A stretch of 29,825 nucleotides of DNA from JBAZKK01 sp964456925 (GCA_964456925.1 CAYWCX010000010.1:1-29825); one strand, 5' to 3'. Shown: positions 7,780 through 14,757, numbered from the stretch's first letter. The notes: a model not told the origin generated them from the letters alone. Made by a program: numbers and translations.

Positions 7780-8390
7780 TAGGTTATTATTTTATCACCG
7801 ATGCCGGGCTTAGCCGGCGCGGCAATATAAGCGATGTCAAAAATGCCCTGGCAGCAGGGGTGAAAATAATTCAATACCGCAATAAGAACGCTGCAGCCCG
7901 CCGGATGTATGAGGAGGCCTTGAAATTACGCAACCTTTGCAGGGACAGGACACTCTTGGTTAATGACCGGATAGATATTGCCCTGGCAGTCGGCGCCGAC
8001 GGGGTGCACCTCGGACAGAAGGATATCCCTTGCCGGATAGCCCGGAAAATATTGGGCAGGAAAAAAATTATCGGCCTTACGGTGCACAATTTGAAGGAGG
8101 CACGGCAGGCCCGGCGATGGGGCGCGGATTATATCGGGGTTGCTCCGGTCTTTCCAACCCACACCAAATCCGATGCGATAAAGGCAGTAGGCATTAAATT
8201 GATAAGGGAAATAAAAAGGCGCCTTGATATTCCGGTGGTGGCTTTAGGCGGAGTCAACCTTTCCAATGCCAAAGATATTATCCGCGCCGGAGCCGACGGT
8301 TTATGCGCCATATCCGCGGTGGTAAGCAAAAAAGACGTAAAAACCGAAATCCAAAAATACCAGAGGTTATTTAAAGATGCCCACGGCTAA
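7776..8390 (+). CDS. thiE: Thiamine phosphate synthase
   Basis: A TIM-barrel enzyme (204 residues) that joins the hydroxymethylpyrimidine diphosphate and thiazole phosphate units to give thiamine phosphate. Visible motifs are IQYRNKN, VNDRIDIAL, GADGVHLGQ, the TVHN segment, GVAPVFPTHTK and VVALGGV; together they form the diphosphate-binding and substrate-binding loops. It overlaps pncA by ATGA and the following permease by 14 bases. No TPP riboswitch can fit upstream of this coupled start. Other thi genes are not in the window. Confidence 0.9.
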   Translation: MIGYYFITDAGLSRRGNISDVKNALAAGVKIIQYRNKNAAARRMYEEALKLRNLCRDRTLLVNDRIDIALAVGADGVHLGQKDIPCRIARKILGRKKIIGLTVHNLKEARQARRWGADYIGVAPVFPTHTKSDAIKAVGIKLIREIKRRLDIPVVALGGVNLSNAKDIIRAGADGLCAISAVVSKKDVKTEIQKYQRLFKDAHG

Positions 8391-9549
8391 AGACCCCGTA
8401 TGCGGGATGGAAGTGGACGTAAAGTCTGCCTTGAAAATAACCAGCGCAGGCAAGGATTATTTTTTCTGCAGCACGCATTGCCGGGACAAATTCATCAAGC
8501 AGCAGGGGTTAACAGGGGAGTGCCTGGCCTGTCAGCCGCAGGCAGCGCGTCTTTTCTGGAAGAATAAATTAGCGCTGGTGGTCATTATTTCTTTTATCCT
8601 CATCGCCGCCTCCCTTTTTGTCCCGTTCCTCGGGCCTTTTCGCCGGATATTCCTGATGTACTTTAAGGCAATCTGGTGGGCGGTGCTCCTGGGTTTAGTC
8701 CTGGGAGGGGCAATTGATTATTATGTGCCGCAGGAATACGTCTCCAAAATCCTGGCGCGTAAAAGGCCCGCTACCATTTTCAACGCGGTATTCCTGGGGT
8801 TCCTGATGAGCGCCTGCAGCCACGGCATCCTGGCTTTAAGTATCCAGTTACACAAGAAAGGGGCGTCTAACCCGGCGGTGGTAAGCTTTTTGCTCGCCAG
8901 CCCCTGGGCAAACTTTGCGGTAAGCATTATGCTGGTAAGTTTGTTCGGCCTCAAGGGTTTACTTATCATCTTCTGCGCTATCCTGGTGGCAATCAACACC
9001 GGTTTTATCTTTATGTTCCTGGATAAAAAGGGCCTGATTGAAAAAAATAAAAACAGCCTCGCGGTAGCAGAGGACTTTTCTATTACCCGCGATATCGGGA
9101 TACGCGCCCGTAATTATAAGTTCAGCGCCCTTACCTTAATTAATGATGCCAGGGGGGTAATGCGGGGAGGAGCAGCCCTTGCCGATATGGTCTTGTGGTG
9201 GATAATCCTGGGGGTTTTAATCGCCAGCTTAAGCGGGGCTTATATCCCGGTGCATTTTTTCCACCGCTTTATGGGCCCGACCCTTTTGGGTTTAATAGTA
9301 ACCTTGGCCCTGGCTACCGTAATCGAGGTTTGCTCCGAAGGTTCTTCGCCGCTTGCCTTTGAAATCTACCGCCAGACCGGCGCGCTGGGGAACGGTTTTG
9401 TTTTTCTTATGGCCGGGGTGGTTACGGATTATACCGAGATCGGGCTTTTATGGGCGAATGTCGGCAGGAGGGTAGCGTTGTGGATGCCGCTTGCGAGCGT
9501 CCCCCAGGCGCTCCTCTTAGGATATCTTATCAACAATTTTATCAGGTAA
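8377..9549 (+). CDS. Permease with N-terminal YHS/TRASH-like metal-binding domain (ArsP/SO_0444-type)
   Basis: A 390-residue membrane protein. Residues 1-52 form a Cys-rich domain (DPVCGME with Cys9, FCSTHC with Cys31/35, ECLAC with Cys49/52) like YHS/TRASH heavy-metal binding modules of Cu-handling proteins. The rest is a two-repeat permease of the ArsP/DUF318 family, with the paired motifs SACSHG...ASPWANF in the first half and EVCSEGSSPLAFE in the second. Relatives export Cu/Zn or organoarsenicals. It overlaps thiE by 14 bases. Metal export, probably copper or zinc, is inferred from the family and the Cys-rich domain. Confidence 0.82.
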   Translation: MPTAKDPVCGMEVDVKSALKITSAGKDYFFCSTHCRDKFIKQQGLTGECLACQPQAARLFWKNKLALVVIISFILIAASLFVPFLGPFRRIFLMYFKAIWWAVLLGLVLGGAIDYYVPQEYVSKILARKRPATIFNAVFLGFLMSACSHGILALSIQLHKKGASNPAVVSFLLASPWANFAVSIMLVSLFGLKGLLIIFCAILVAINTGFIFMFLDKKGLIEKNKNSLAVAEDFSITRDIGIRARNYKFSALTLINDARGVMRGGAALADMVLWWIILGVLIASLSGAYIPVHFFHRFMGPTLLGLIVTLALATVIEVCSEGSSPLAFEIYRQTGALGNGFVFLMAGVVTDYTEIGLLWANVGRRVALWMPLASVPQALLLGYLINNFIR

Positions 9550-9569
9550 AAAATAATTAAAAATTTTTC

Positions 9570-9597
9570 TTGACAAATGATACAAATATGGTATCAT
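9570..9597 (+). promoter_or_regulatory. Promoter for first Rrf2 gene
   Basis: A perfect -35 box TTGACA (9570-9575) and TATCAT (9592-9597) are separated by 16 bases. Transcription would begin near 9603-9605, just before the Shine-Dalgarno sequence of the leader ORF. The spacer is filled by a perfect palindrome listed separately. Confidence 0.75.
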
Positions 9598-9599
9598 TT
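9575..9599. promoter_or_regulatory. Operator palindrome, likely Rrf2 autoregulatory site
   Basis: AAATGATAC (9575-9583) and GTATCATTT (9591-9599) form a perfect 9-base inverted repeat around a 7-base spacer. It covers the space between the -35 and -10 boxes and the whole -10 box. A protein bound here would block RNA polymerase. The regulator encoded 150 bases downstream is the natural candidate, since Rrf2 proteins bind 20-30-base dyads and usually control their own genes. Confidence 0.7.
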
Positions 9600-9617
9600 C
9601 TTCCGAAAGGAGGAAGT

Positions 9618-9695
9618 ATGGATATTACCGTCAAATACATGCTGCGCCCAGTCGCACACTGCAAGGAGGGTTGCAGTAGATTGTCCTGGGCATGA
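9618..9695 (+). CDS. Putative 25-residue leader peptide
   Basis: An ATG ORF of 25 codons beginning MDITVKYMLRPVAH is preceded by a near-perfect Shine-Dalgarno sequence (AAAGGAGG, 9606-9613). It lies at the very 5' end of the predicted Rrf2 transcript. Two cysteines occur in HCKEGC (residues 14-19). Its TGA overlaps an ATG at 9692 (ATGA) that is in frame with the Rrf2 gene. I do not recognise the peptide. It may be a functional Cys-containing microprotein, or a regulatory leader whose translation changes the folding of the RNA structures around it. Confidence 0.5.
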   Translation: MDITVKYMLRPVAHCKEGCSRLSWA

Positions 9696-9711
9696 CTTTA
9701 AACTGCCCCAG
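9646..9711 (+). promoter_or_regulatory. Structured leader RNA with alternative pairings
   Basis: ACTGCAA (9658-9664) pairs perfectly with TTGCAGT (9671-9677), exposing a GGAGGG loop that resembles a Shine-Dalgarno sequence. An outer stem GCCCAG (9646-9651) with CTGGGC (9686-9691) can enclose it. The same CTGGG can instead pair with CCCAG (9707-9711) downstream. Two mutually exclusive folds in a 5' leader are typical of attenuators and translation-coupled control. Confidence 0.45.
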
Positions 9712-9745
9712 TCATCATAACAACTTAAATTATCAGGGAGAAAAA

Positions 9746-10153
9746 ATGAAATTGATTACCCGCGATACCGATTACGCCATTAGGGCGATTGCCCACGTTG
9801 CCTGCGCCGGGCAGGATATCACGGCGGCAGGCGAACTCGCGCGGGCATTAAAGATCCCGCGGCCGTTTTTGAGAAAGATCCTGCAGAAGCTCAATAAAGC
9901 CAGGCTGCTTAAGTCCTATAAAGGCCAGGGCGGAGGGTTTCTGCTGGCGGTGCCGGCGCGCAAGATTACCCTGATGCGCCTGATAAACATCTTCCAGGGG
10001 CCGTTTCGATTAAATGAGTGTTTTTTTAAAAAAGAACTCTGCCCCAATACCGCCAAATGCGGCTTGAAACAGCGTATCGACAGGATTGAAAAACACCTCG
10101 TAAAAGAGTTAAGCGCGATTAATATCGGTTGCCTCTTAGAGGGCAGGCATTAA
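9746..10153 (+). CDS. Rrf2-family Fe-S-type transcription regulator (IscR-like)
   Basis: A 135-residue winged-helix regulator beginning MKLITRDTDYAIRAI. Residues 27-60 form the HTH and recognition helix, and GQGGGF is the wing. Three cysteines (Cys92, Cys99, Cys105) match the positions of the [2Fe-2S] ligands of IscR (92, 98, 104). I chose the ATG at 9746 with GGGAG upstream because family members begin at this point; an in-frame ATG at 9692 would add 18 unrelated residues. Its promoter carries a 9-7-9 palindrome. The downstream suf and oxygen-defence genes are likely targets. Confidence 0.85.
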   Translation: MKLITRDTDYAIRAIAHVACAGQDITAAGELARALKIPRPFLRKILQKLNKARLLKSYKGQGGGFLLAVPARKITLMRLINIFQGPFRLNECFFKKELCPNTAKCGLKQRIDRIEKHLVKELSAINIGCLLEGRH

Positions 10154-10169
10154 AGGAGAGACGCTTGAG

Positions 10170-10376
10170 ATGATAAACAGATGCCCGGGACAGGACGGAA
10201 GGGAAATCAGGGCCGAATTTTTAAGATGCCCCTGCTGCGGCTATAAAGTGGAAATTTTCTCCGATGAAATAAGAAGAAACTGCCCGAAATGCGGGCAAAT
10301 CATTTACCGGCAGAAACTGCCTTCCTGCGCGGATTGGTGTAGGTCCGGCCGGGAGTGTCTCGGCGGGAGGATTTAG
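10170..10376 (+). CDS. Small Cys-rich zinc-ribbon protein
   Basis: A 68-residue soluble protein with nine cysteines: Cys5 (RCPGQD), a CPCC set at 20-23, CPKC at 38-41, and a tail LPSCADWCRSGRECLG with Cys53, 57 and 63. The 20-41 pairs form a typical zinc ribbon. The tail resembles short Cys motifs seen at the ends of some bacterial metal-dependent phosphohydrolases, and could bind an Fe-S cluster. AAGGAG lies 11 bases before the ATG. It sits between the Rrf2 gene and sufC, which suggests a role in Fe-S or redox regulation. No enzyme activity can be assigned. Confidence 0.7.
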   Translation: MINRCPGQDGREIRAEFLRCPCCGYKVEIFSDEIRRNCPKCGQIIYRQKLPSCADWCRSGRECLGGRI

Positions 10377-10422
10377 CCCGGGTAATCTTAAAATAAATAT
10401 AGGGGCAGGGCTGGAATTGTTG

Positions 10423-10428
10423 TATAAT
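10423..10428 (+). promoter_or_regulatory. Possible -10 element upstream of sufC
   Basis: A consensus TATAAT lies 40 bases before the sufC start in the only AT-rich stretch of the 92-base gap. No good -35 box is seen at the right distance, so it would need an activator or is a weak internal promoter. Read-through from the Rrf2 promoter is the alternative. Confidence 0.35.
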
Positions 10429-10468
10429 TATTATTCGCTTCAAGGGGGCTTAAAAGAAAGGTTATAGC

Positions 10469-11188
10469 ATGCTTCAGGTCAAAAATCTTACGGTTGAGGT
10501 AGGCGGCAAAACCATACTCTGGGATATCAACCTCGATATTAAAAAGGGCGAGCCGGCAGTGCTCTTCGGGCCTAACGGCAGCGGCAAGAGCACCCTTATC
10601 AAGACCATTATGGGATTTGCCGGTTACAACATTAAGAGCGGAGAGGTGATTTTTAAGGACCAAAGGATTGATAACCTGCCGATTGAAAAAAGGGTAAAAC
10701 TCGGCATCGGGATAATGCACCAGCATCCTCCCAAGATCCGCGGGGTGAGGCTTTCGCAGATGGCGCATTTCCTTTCTAAGGAGCAGAATAAGATTAGCGA
10801 TACCGCCGAGAGGCTTTCCCTGAAGGAATTATTGCACCGGGACGTCAACTTCGGTTTTTCCGGTGGAGAGATGAAACGTTCGGAGTTATTCCAGATCCTC
10901 CTGCAGAACCCGGATTTCCTGCTTTTGGATGAACCGGAGTCAGGGGTGGACCTGGAGAACATCTCGATTATGGGCAAGGCCATTGATGAGTTTCTCAGAC
11001 AAAAAGATAAATCCGCGCTTATCATTACCCATACCGGATACATCCTTGACTACGTGAAGGCCAAGGCAGGCTGTATGATGATTAAAGGGAAATTCTGGTG
11101 CGTGGGCAGCCCCAAGGAGATGTTTAAGAATATCCGTGAAGTAGGTTATGAGAATTGCAGGGAGTGCCATGAACGAAAAGAGCCTTAA
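10469..11188 (+). CDS. sufC: Fe-S cluster assembly ATPase SufC
   Basis: A 239-residue ABC-type ATPase that drives conformational change in the SufB scaffold during Fe-S cluster assembly in the cytosol. Walker A is GPNGSGKST, the signature is FSGGEMKR and Walker B is FLLLDEPESGVDLENI; the ESGVD stretch is characteristic of SufC rather than of transporter ATPases. AAAGG precedes the ATG. It overlaps sufB by 20 bases, so the two are made together. No sufD, sufS, sufE or sufU follows, so this is a two-gene SufCB system. Confidence 0.93.
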   Translation: MLQVKNLTVEVGGKTILWDINLDIKKGEPAVLFGPNGSGKSTLIKTIMGFAGYNIKSGEVIFKDQRIDNLPIEKRVKLGIGIMHQHPPKIRGVRLSQMAHFLSKEQNKISDTAERLSLKELLHRDVNFGFSGGEMKRSELFQILLQNPDFLLLDEPESGVDLENISIMGKAIDEFLRQKDKSALIITHTGYILDYVKAKAGCMMIKGKFWCVGSPKEMFKNIREVGYENCRECHERKEP

Positions 11189-12272
11189 TGCCAAAGTAGC
11201 TGCGCAGGACCAGGATACCGTTTCTTCCTCGGGGATGGACCTTTCGGAGAAAACGCGCTCCGCAAGTTTCCTGCAGCAGGACTATAGCATCAATTTCTTC
11301 CGCAGTTTATCCGATGCGGTGGATATCTGCGATACCGACGAGGCGATGCGGAGGTATCCCGAGGTAAAGGATTATTTCGGCAGGAACTTCCGGCTCCTCA
11401 ACCGCCAGTTTCCCGAGGATACCCGCGGCGGTTATTTTGTCAGGATTAAAAAAGGAAAGACCGTAGAATTGCCCATTCAGGCGTGCCTGCTCTTAAAGGC
11501 CCGGGGTTTCCAGCAGAAGGTGCACAACATTATTATCGTGGAAGAAGGGGCCAAGGCCTACCTTATTACCGGTTGCTCCGCCTCTGAAACCGCCAAAGAA
11601 GGTTTTCATATGGGGATTTCGGAATTCTTCCTCCAGAAAGGCGCCTACCTTAATTTTACTATGATTCATTCCTGGCGTGAGGATATTACGGTCAAGCCTA
11701 TGAGCATTGCCGACGTCGGGGAAGGGGCGACCTTCATCTCAAATTATGTCTGCCTGAGGCCCGTAAGAGAGATCGTGATGTACCCTGCGGCAGTGCTTTC
11801 CGGGGATTCCAGCCGCGCAAGTTTCAATTCTTTGATTCTATCCTATCCGGGCGGCTTGGAAGATATCGGTTCGCGGGTAATCCTGCGCGGTTCACAAACC
11901 CAGGCAGAGATTCTTTCGCGCGCGGTCAGTCTCGGGGGCAAGGTAGTAGCGCGCGGCCATCTTAAAGCCGAAAACAGAGACGTAAAAGGCCACCTTGAGT
12001 GCCGCGGTTTGATTTTATCCGAGAAAGGCACGATTCATGCCATCCCGGAAATGGAGTCGGATTTCCGCGACGTTGACCTTTCCCATGAAGCGGCGATCGG
12101 CAAGATTAACAAAGATGAGATTGAGTATCTGTGTTCGCGCGGCTTAAGCGCCAATGAGGCGCAGTCGGTAATCGTGCGCGGTTTTATGGATGCCGAAGTG
12201 CTGGGGTTGCCGGCGCTCTTGAAGAAAGAGATTGATTCCCTGGAAGAAAAAACCTTCAAGGGTAGTTTTTAA
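11169..12272 (+). CDS. sufB: Fe-S cluster scaffold SufB (SufBD family)
   Basis: A 367-residue protein with the right-handed beta-helix core of the SufB/SufD family, on which [4Fe-4S] clusters are built. Recognisable segments are the repeats around DVGEGATFISNYVC, SRASFNSLILS and VKGHLECRGLILS, followed by SHEAAIGKINKDEIEYLCSRGLS. The Cys in the HLECRG strand and the His-Glu of SHEAAIG fall where catalytic residues of SufB lie, so it is probably SufB-like and works as a homodimer without SufD. ATG at 11169 with GGAG five bases upstream is preferred to the earlier in-frame ATG at 11148, which lies deeper within sufC. Confidence 0.88.
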   Translation: MNEKSLNAKVAAQDQDTVSSSGMDLSEKTRSASFLQQDYSINFFRSLSDAVDICDTDEAMRRYPEVKDYFGRNFRLLNRQFPEDTRGGYFVRIKKGKTVELPIQACLLLKARGFQQKVHNIIIVEEGAKAYLITGCSASETAKEGFHMGISEFFLQKGAYLNFTMIHSWREDITVKPMSIADVGEGATFISNYVCLRPVREIVMYPAAVLSGDSSRASFNSLILSYPGGLEDIGSRVILRGSQTQAEILSRAVSLGGKVVARGHLKAENRDVKGHLECRGLILSEKGTIHAIPEMESDFRDVDLSHEAAIGKINKDEIEYLCSRGLSANEAQSVIVRGFMDAEVLGLPALLKKEIDSLEEKTFKGSF

Positions 12273-12282
12273 AAATAAAATT

Positions 12283-12993
12283 ATGGCAGAATTAAAAGCA
12301 AGGTTTAGCGGCAATATCAAGAGGACGGCAACCGTGCAAAGTTTCAGGTTTGTCCCGCAAGGGGCCGTTGATTTTAAGCCCGGCCAGTTCCTGCGTTTGA
12401 TTTTTGACCCCGCTAACCGCGCTGACAAGGATTTGAATAAATATCTTTCTTTTTCTTCGGCCCCGGGGAGGGAATATATCGAAGTCACTAAACGGCTCAG
12501 TGAGAGCAATTTTTCCCGGAGGTTAAAAGGGCTCAAGTCCGGCGATGAGGTACTTATCGAGGCGCCCCTGGGCAACTGCGTATTCAGGGAGGAGTATAAA
12601 AAAATAGCCTTTTTAATCGGAGGTATCGGCATTACCCCGGTAATCTCGATTATCGAATATATCGCCGTCCGAAAGATAGCTACCGACACTGGCCTCATTT
12701 ACTCCAACCGCACCGAAGAGGAGATTGCATTTAAAAAGGAGCTGGATTCCTGGCAGTCAGGCAGCGCGAATATCAGGGTTGTTTATACGGTTACCGATTG
12801 CCCGCCGCGCGACAGCCGCTGCCTTTACGGCCGCATTGATAAAGATTTAGTGACGGCGCAGCTTAGCGATATCAGGGAGAGGGTTGTTTTTATCTTCGGT
12901 CCCCCTGCGATGGTCGAAGCAATGCAGCAGTTATGCCTGGAGGCAGGCTGCGACAGGGAAAGAATAAAAAGCGAGAGTTTCATCGGTTATTAA
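12283..12993 (+). CDS. FNR-like FAD/NAD(P)-dependent oxidoreductase
   Basis: A 236-residue flavoprotein of the ferredoxin-NADP reductase superfamily. The FAD-binding barrel shows KYLSFSSAP (residues 53-61, the RxYS-type motif). The nucleotide domain shows GGIGITPV (113-120) and GPPAMVEAM, with a C-terminal ESFIGY. There is no [2Fe-2S] domain. It is followed 18 bases later by superoxide reductase and then the flavodiiron protein and rubredoxin. A likely job is to pass NAD(P)H electrons to rubredoxin or a ferredoxin for oxygen removal. The partner is inferred from context. ATG at 12283 fits the family; an upstream ATG at 12232 lies inside sufB. Confidence 0.82.
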   Translation: MAELKARFSGNIKRTATVQSFRFVPQGAVDFKPGQFLRLIFDPANRADKDLNKYLSFSSAPGREYIEVTKRLSESNFSRRLKGLKSGDEVLIEAPLGNCVFREEYKKIAFLIGGIGITPVISIIEYIAVRKIATDTGLIYSNRTEEEIAFKKELDSWQSGSANIRVVYTVTDCPPRDSRCLYGRIDKDLVTAQLSDIRERVVFIFGPPAMVEAMQQLCLEAGCDRERIKSESFIGY

Positions 12994-13011
12994 GCGAAGG
13001 AGGCGAGGGAT

Positions 13012-13407
13012 ATGGCGACAATTAAGGATTTGTATCAGAGCGCGGATTTTAAAAGCGAAAAACATGTCCCGGTTATCGAGGCCGCGGATAAGGTAAAAAA
13101 GACAGAAGCCGTTAAAATCAGCGTTACGGTGGGGAAAGAGATTCCTCACCCCAACACCAGCGAACACCATATCAGCTGGATAGAGGTTTATTTCCTGCCG
13201 CAGGGAGAAAAGTTTCCTTATCAGATTGCGCGCTGCGAGTTCAGCGCCCACGGGGCCTCTGTCCAGGGCCCGAATACCAGCACGGTTTATACTGCACCGG
13301 CGGTGTTGCTTAATTTTAAAACCGATAAGCCGGGAACCATTATCGCAACATCTTACTGCAACATCCACGGGCTCTGGGATAGTTTTAAAGAAATCAGCGT
13401 GCAGTAA
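13012..13407 (+). CDS. Superoxide reductase (neelaredoxin, class II)
   Basis: A 131-residue enzyme that reduces superoxide to hydrogen peroxide without releasing oxygen. The mononuclear iron centre ligands are all present: His18 (in EKHVP, with the catalytic Lys17 and neighbouring Glu16), His46 and His52 (PHPNTSEHHISW), and Cys116 with His119 (SYCNIHG). The N-terminal CxxC rubredoxin-like domain of class I desulfoferrodoxins is missing, which makes it class II. AAGGAGG precedes the ATG. Its electron donor is probably the rubredoxin encoded downstream. Confidence 0.94.
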   Translation: MATIKDLYQSADFKSEKHVPVIEAADKVKKTEAVKISVTVGKEIPHPNTSEHHISWIEVYFLPQGEKFPYQIARCEFSAHGASVQGPNTSTVYTAPAVLLNFKTDKPGTIIATSYCNIHGLWDSFKEISVQ

Positions 13408-13420
13408 AAGGAGGCAGACG

Positions 13421-14611
13421 ATGGCAGTAGAAATAAAAAAAGACATCTACTGGGTAGGGGCGTTGGACTGGAATGTCAGGCACTTCCACGGCCATACCTA
13501 TGATATCAGAAGGGGGACGACCTATAATTCTTATCTCATCCGGGACGAGAAGGTCGCACTCGTGGATGCGGTTTACGGCCCCTTCGCCGCCCAGATGATT
13601 GCTAAAATCAAAGAGATTATTGACCCGGCGAAAATAGATTATATCATCGCCAACCACGTTGAAACCGACCACTCCGGAGCGCTCCCGGACATCCTGCGGC
13701 TGTGCCCCAAAGCCAAGGTAATCGGTACCGCTAAATGCAAAGAAGGTTTATGGAAGCACTATTACGGCAATTGGGACTTTCAGGTCGTAAAGACCGGGGA
13801 CAAAATTAAACTCGGTAAAAGGACGCTTACCTTTATTGAGGCGCCGATGATTCACTGGCCGGACAGCATGTTCACCTATTGCCCCGATGAGGAACTGCTT
13901 CTGCCCAACGATGCCTTCGGCCAGCATTACGCCACTTCAAAAAGGTTTGATGATGAAGTAAATCAGGCCGAACTAATGGAAGAAGCGGCCAGATATTACG
14001 CCAATATCCTCCTGCCTTTGAGCAGTGTAATCCTGAAGAAAATAGAAGAAGTTCAGAAGATGAACATACCCATTAAGATGATTGCGCCCAGCCACGGCGT
14101 TATCTGGCGCGCTGACCCTTCCAGGATAGTTAATGCCTACGTCTCTTGGGCTAAAAACGAAACCCGGCCCAAGGCAGTAATAGTCTATGAAACGATGTGG
14201 GGCGCGACCGCTAAGATGGCCAATAGTATTGCCGAGGGGATTATCGCCAGCGGGGTAGAGTTAAAATTATTCGATGTCAATCAATCCGAGCGCAGCGAGA
14301 TAATCAGGGAGATGCTTGATGCCCGCGGTTATCTTATCGGGTCTTCCACCCATGACAACGGGATGCTGCCTGCGATTGCCGGATTCCTGGAGTTCTTTAA
14401 GGGGCTCAAGCCGCAAAACAGGATAGCCGCGGTATTCGGCTCTTTCGGCTGGGCAGGCGGGGCGGTCAGGGATATCGAAGAGGTGCTTGATAAATCGGGG
14501 GTCGCTATTGCGCAGCCGGGTTTAGGCATTAAATACGTGCCGGATGAAGCGGAGTTAAAGAAGTGTTATGAGTTTGGCGAGGCATTCGCTAAATCCATCG
14601 TGGCATCTTAA
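13421..14611 (+). CDS. fprA: Flavodiiron protein (FprA/ROO-type oxygen or NO reductase)
   Basis: A 396-residue class A flavodiiron protein. The metallo-beta-lactamase-like domain carries the diiron ligands HVETDH (His79, Glu81, Asp83, His84), the IHWPDS His, Asp in LPNDAFGQH and His in APSHGVIW. From about residue 250 a flavodoxin domain follows (IVYETMWGATAKMANSIAEG) that binds FMN. It reduces O2 to water, or NO to N2O, with rubredoxin as donor. AAGGAGG lies upstream of the ATG, 13 bases after superoxide reductase. A long upstream open frame overlapping superoxide reductase is not part of the protein. Confidence 0.95.
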   Translation: MAVEIKKDIYWVGALDWNVRHFHGHTYDIRRGTTYNSYLIRDEKVALVDAVYGPFAAQMIAKIKEIIDPAKIDYIIANHVETDHSGALPDILRLCPKAKVIGTAKCKEGLWKHYYGNWDFQVVKTGDKIKLGKRTLTFIEAPMIHWPDSMFTYCPDEELLLPNDAFGQHYATSKRFDDEVNQAELMEEAARYYANILLPLSSVILKKIEEVQKMNIPIKMIAPSHGVIWRADPSRIVNAYVSWAKNETRPKAVIVYETMWGATAKMANSIAEGIIASGVELKLFDVNQSERSEIIREMLDARGYLIGSSTHDNGMLPAIAGFLEFFKGLKPQNRIAAVFGSFGWAGGAVRDIEEVLDKSGVAIAQPGLGIKYVPDEAELKKCYEFGEAFAKSIVAS

Positions 14612-14632
14612 ACTAAAAGAGGAGGTGTGGGT

Positions 14633-14695
14633 ATGAGTTGCGGAGTCTGCGGTCCGAGAAAGCCGAAAAAGAAAGCAAAGAAAAAGAAGAAGTAG
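14633..14695 (+). CDS. 20-residue CxxC/poly-lysine microprotein
   Basis: A tiny ORF encoding MSCGVCGPRKPKKKAKKKKK, with a near-perfect Shine-Dalgarno sequence (AGGAGGTG, 14620-14627) at ideal distance. The CGVCG knuckle (Cys3, Cys6) resembles one half of a rubredoxin or zinc-ribbon metal site, and the rest is almost pure Lys. It lies between the flavodiiron protein and rubredoxin, with which it is surely co-transcribed. The strong ribosome site argues for real translation. It could bind a metal and RNA, DNA or an acidic partner. I know of no described family for it. Confidence 0.6.
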   Translation: MSCGVCGPRKPKKKAKKKKK

Positions 14696-14716
14696 CCGAA
14701 GTAGTTTAAGCAAGGC

Positions 14717-14757
14717 GCGGCAGGGTGCTGCCGCAGCCCGTCTTTTTAAGAAACGGG
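14717..14757 (+). promoter_or_regulatory. Two tandem hairpins before rubredoxin
   Basis: GCGGCAG (14717-14723) pairs perfectly with CTGCCGC (14728-14734) around GGTG. CCCGT (14737-14741) then pairs with ACGGG (14753-14757). The T-run at 14743-14747 is too far from the first stem for a classical terminator. The G-run that serves as the rubredoxin ribosome site (14755-14759) lies in the second stem, so the structure may tune translation or mark a processing point. Confidence 0.45.

Noticed and set aside
9692..9745. Longer Rrf2 protein starting at 9692
   Set aside because: The 18 extra residues are not like Rrf2 N-termini, and GGGAG precedes the ATG at 9746. Overlap with the leader ORF stop may still matter for coupling.
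12144..12698. Minus-strand open frame of 184 codons across sufB and the FNR-like gene
   Set aside because: It is the reverse complement of two well-supported genes, has no ribosome site, and its translation resembles no family.
13226..13420. Upstream extension of the flavodiiron gene into superoxide reductase
   Set aside because: The family starts at MAVEIKKDIYWVG, and a strong AAGGAGG site precedes the ATG at 13421; the extension is Arg-rich read in the wrong frame.
14717..14747. Rho-independent terminator before rubredoxin
   Set aside because: The T-run begins eight bases after the stem, and the operon clearly continues with rubredoxin; it is listed as a hairpin element instead.
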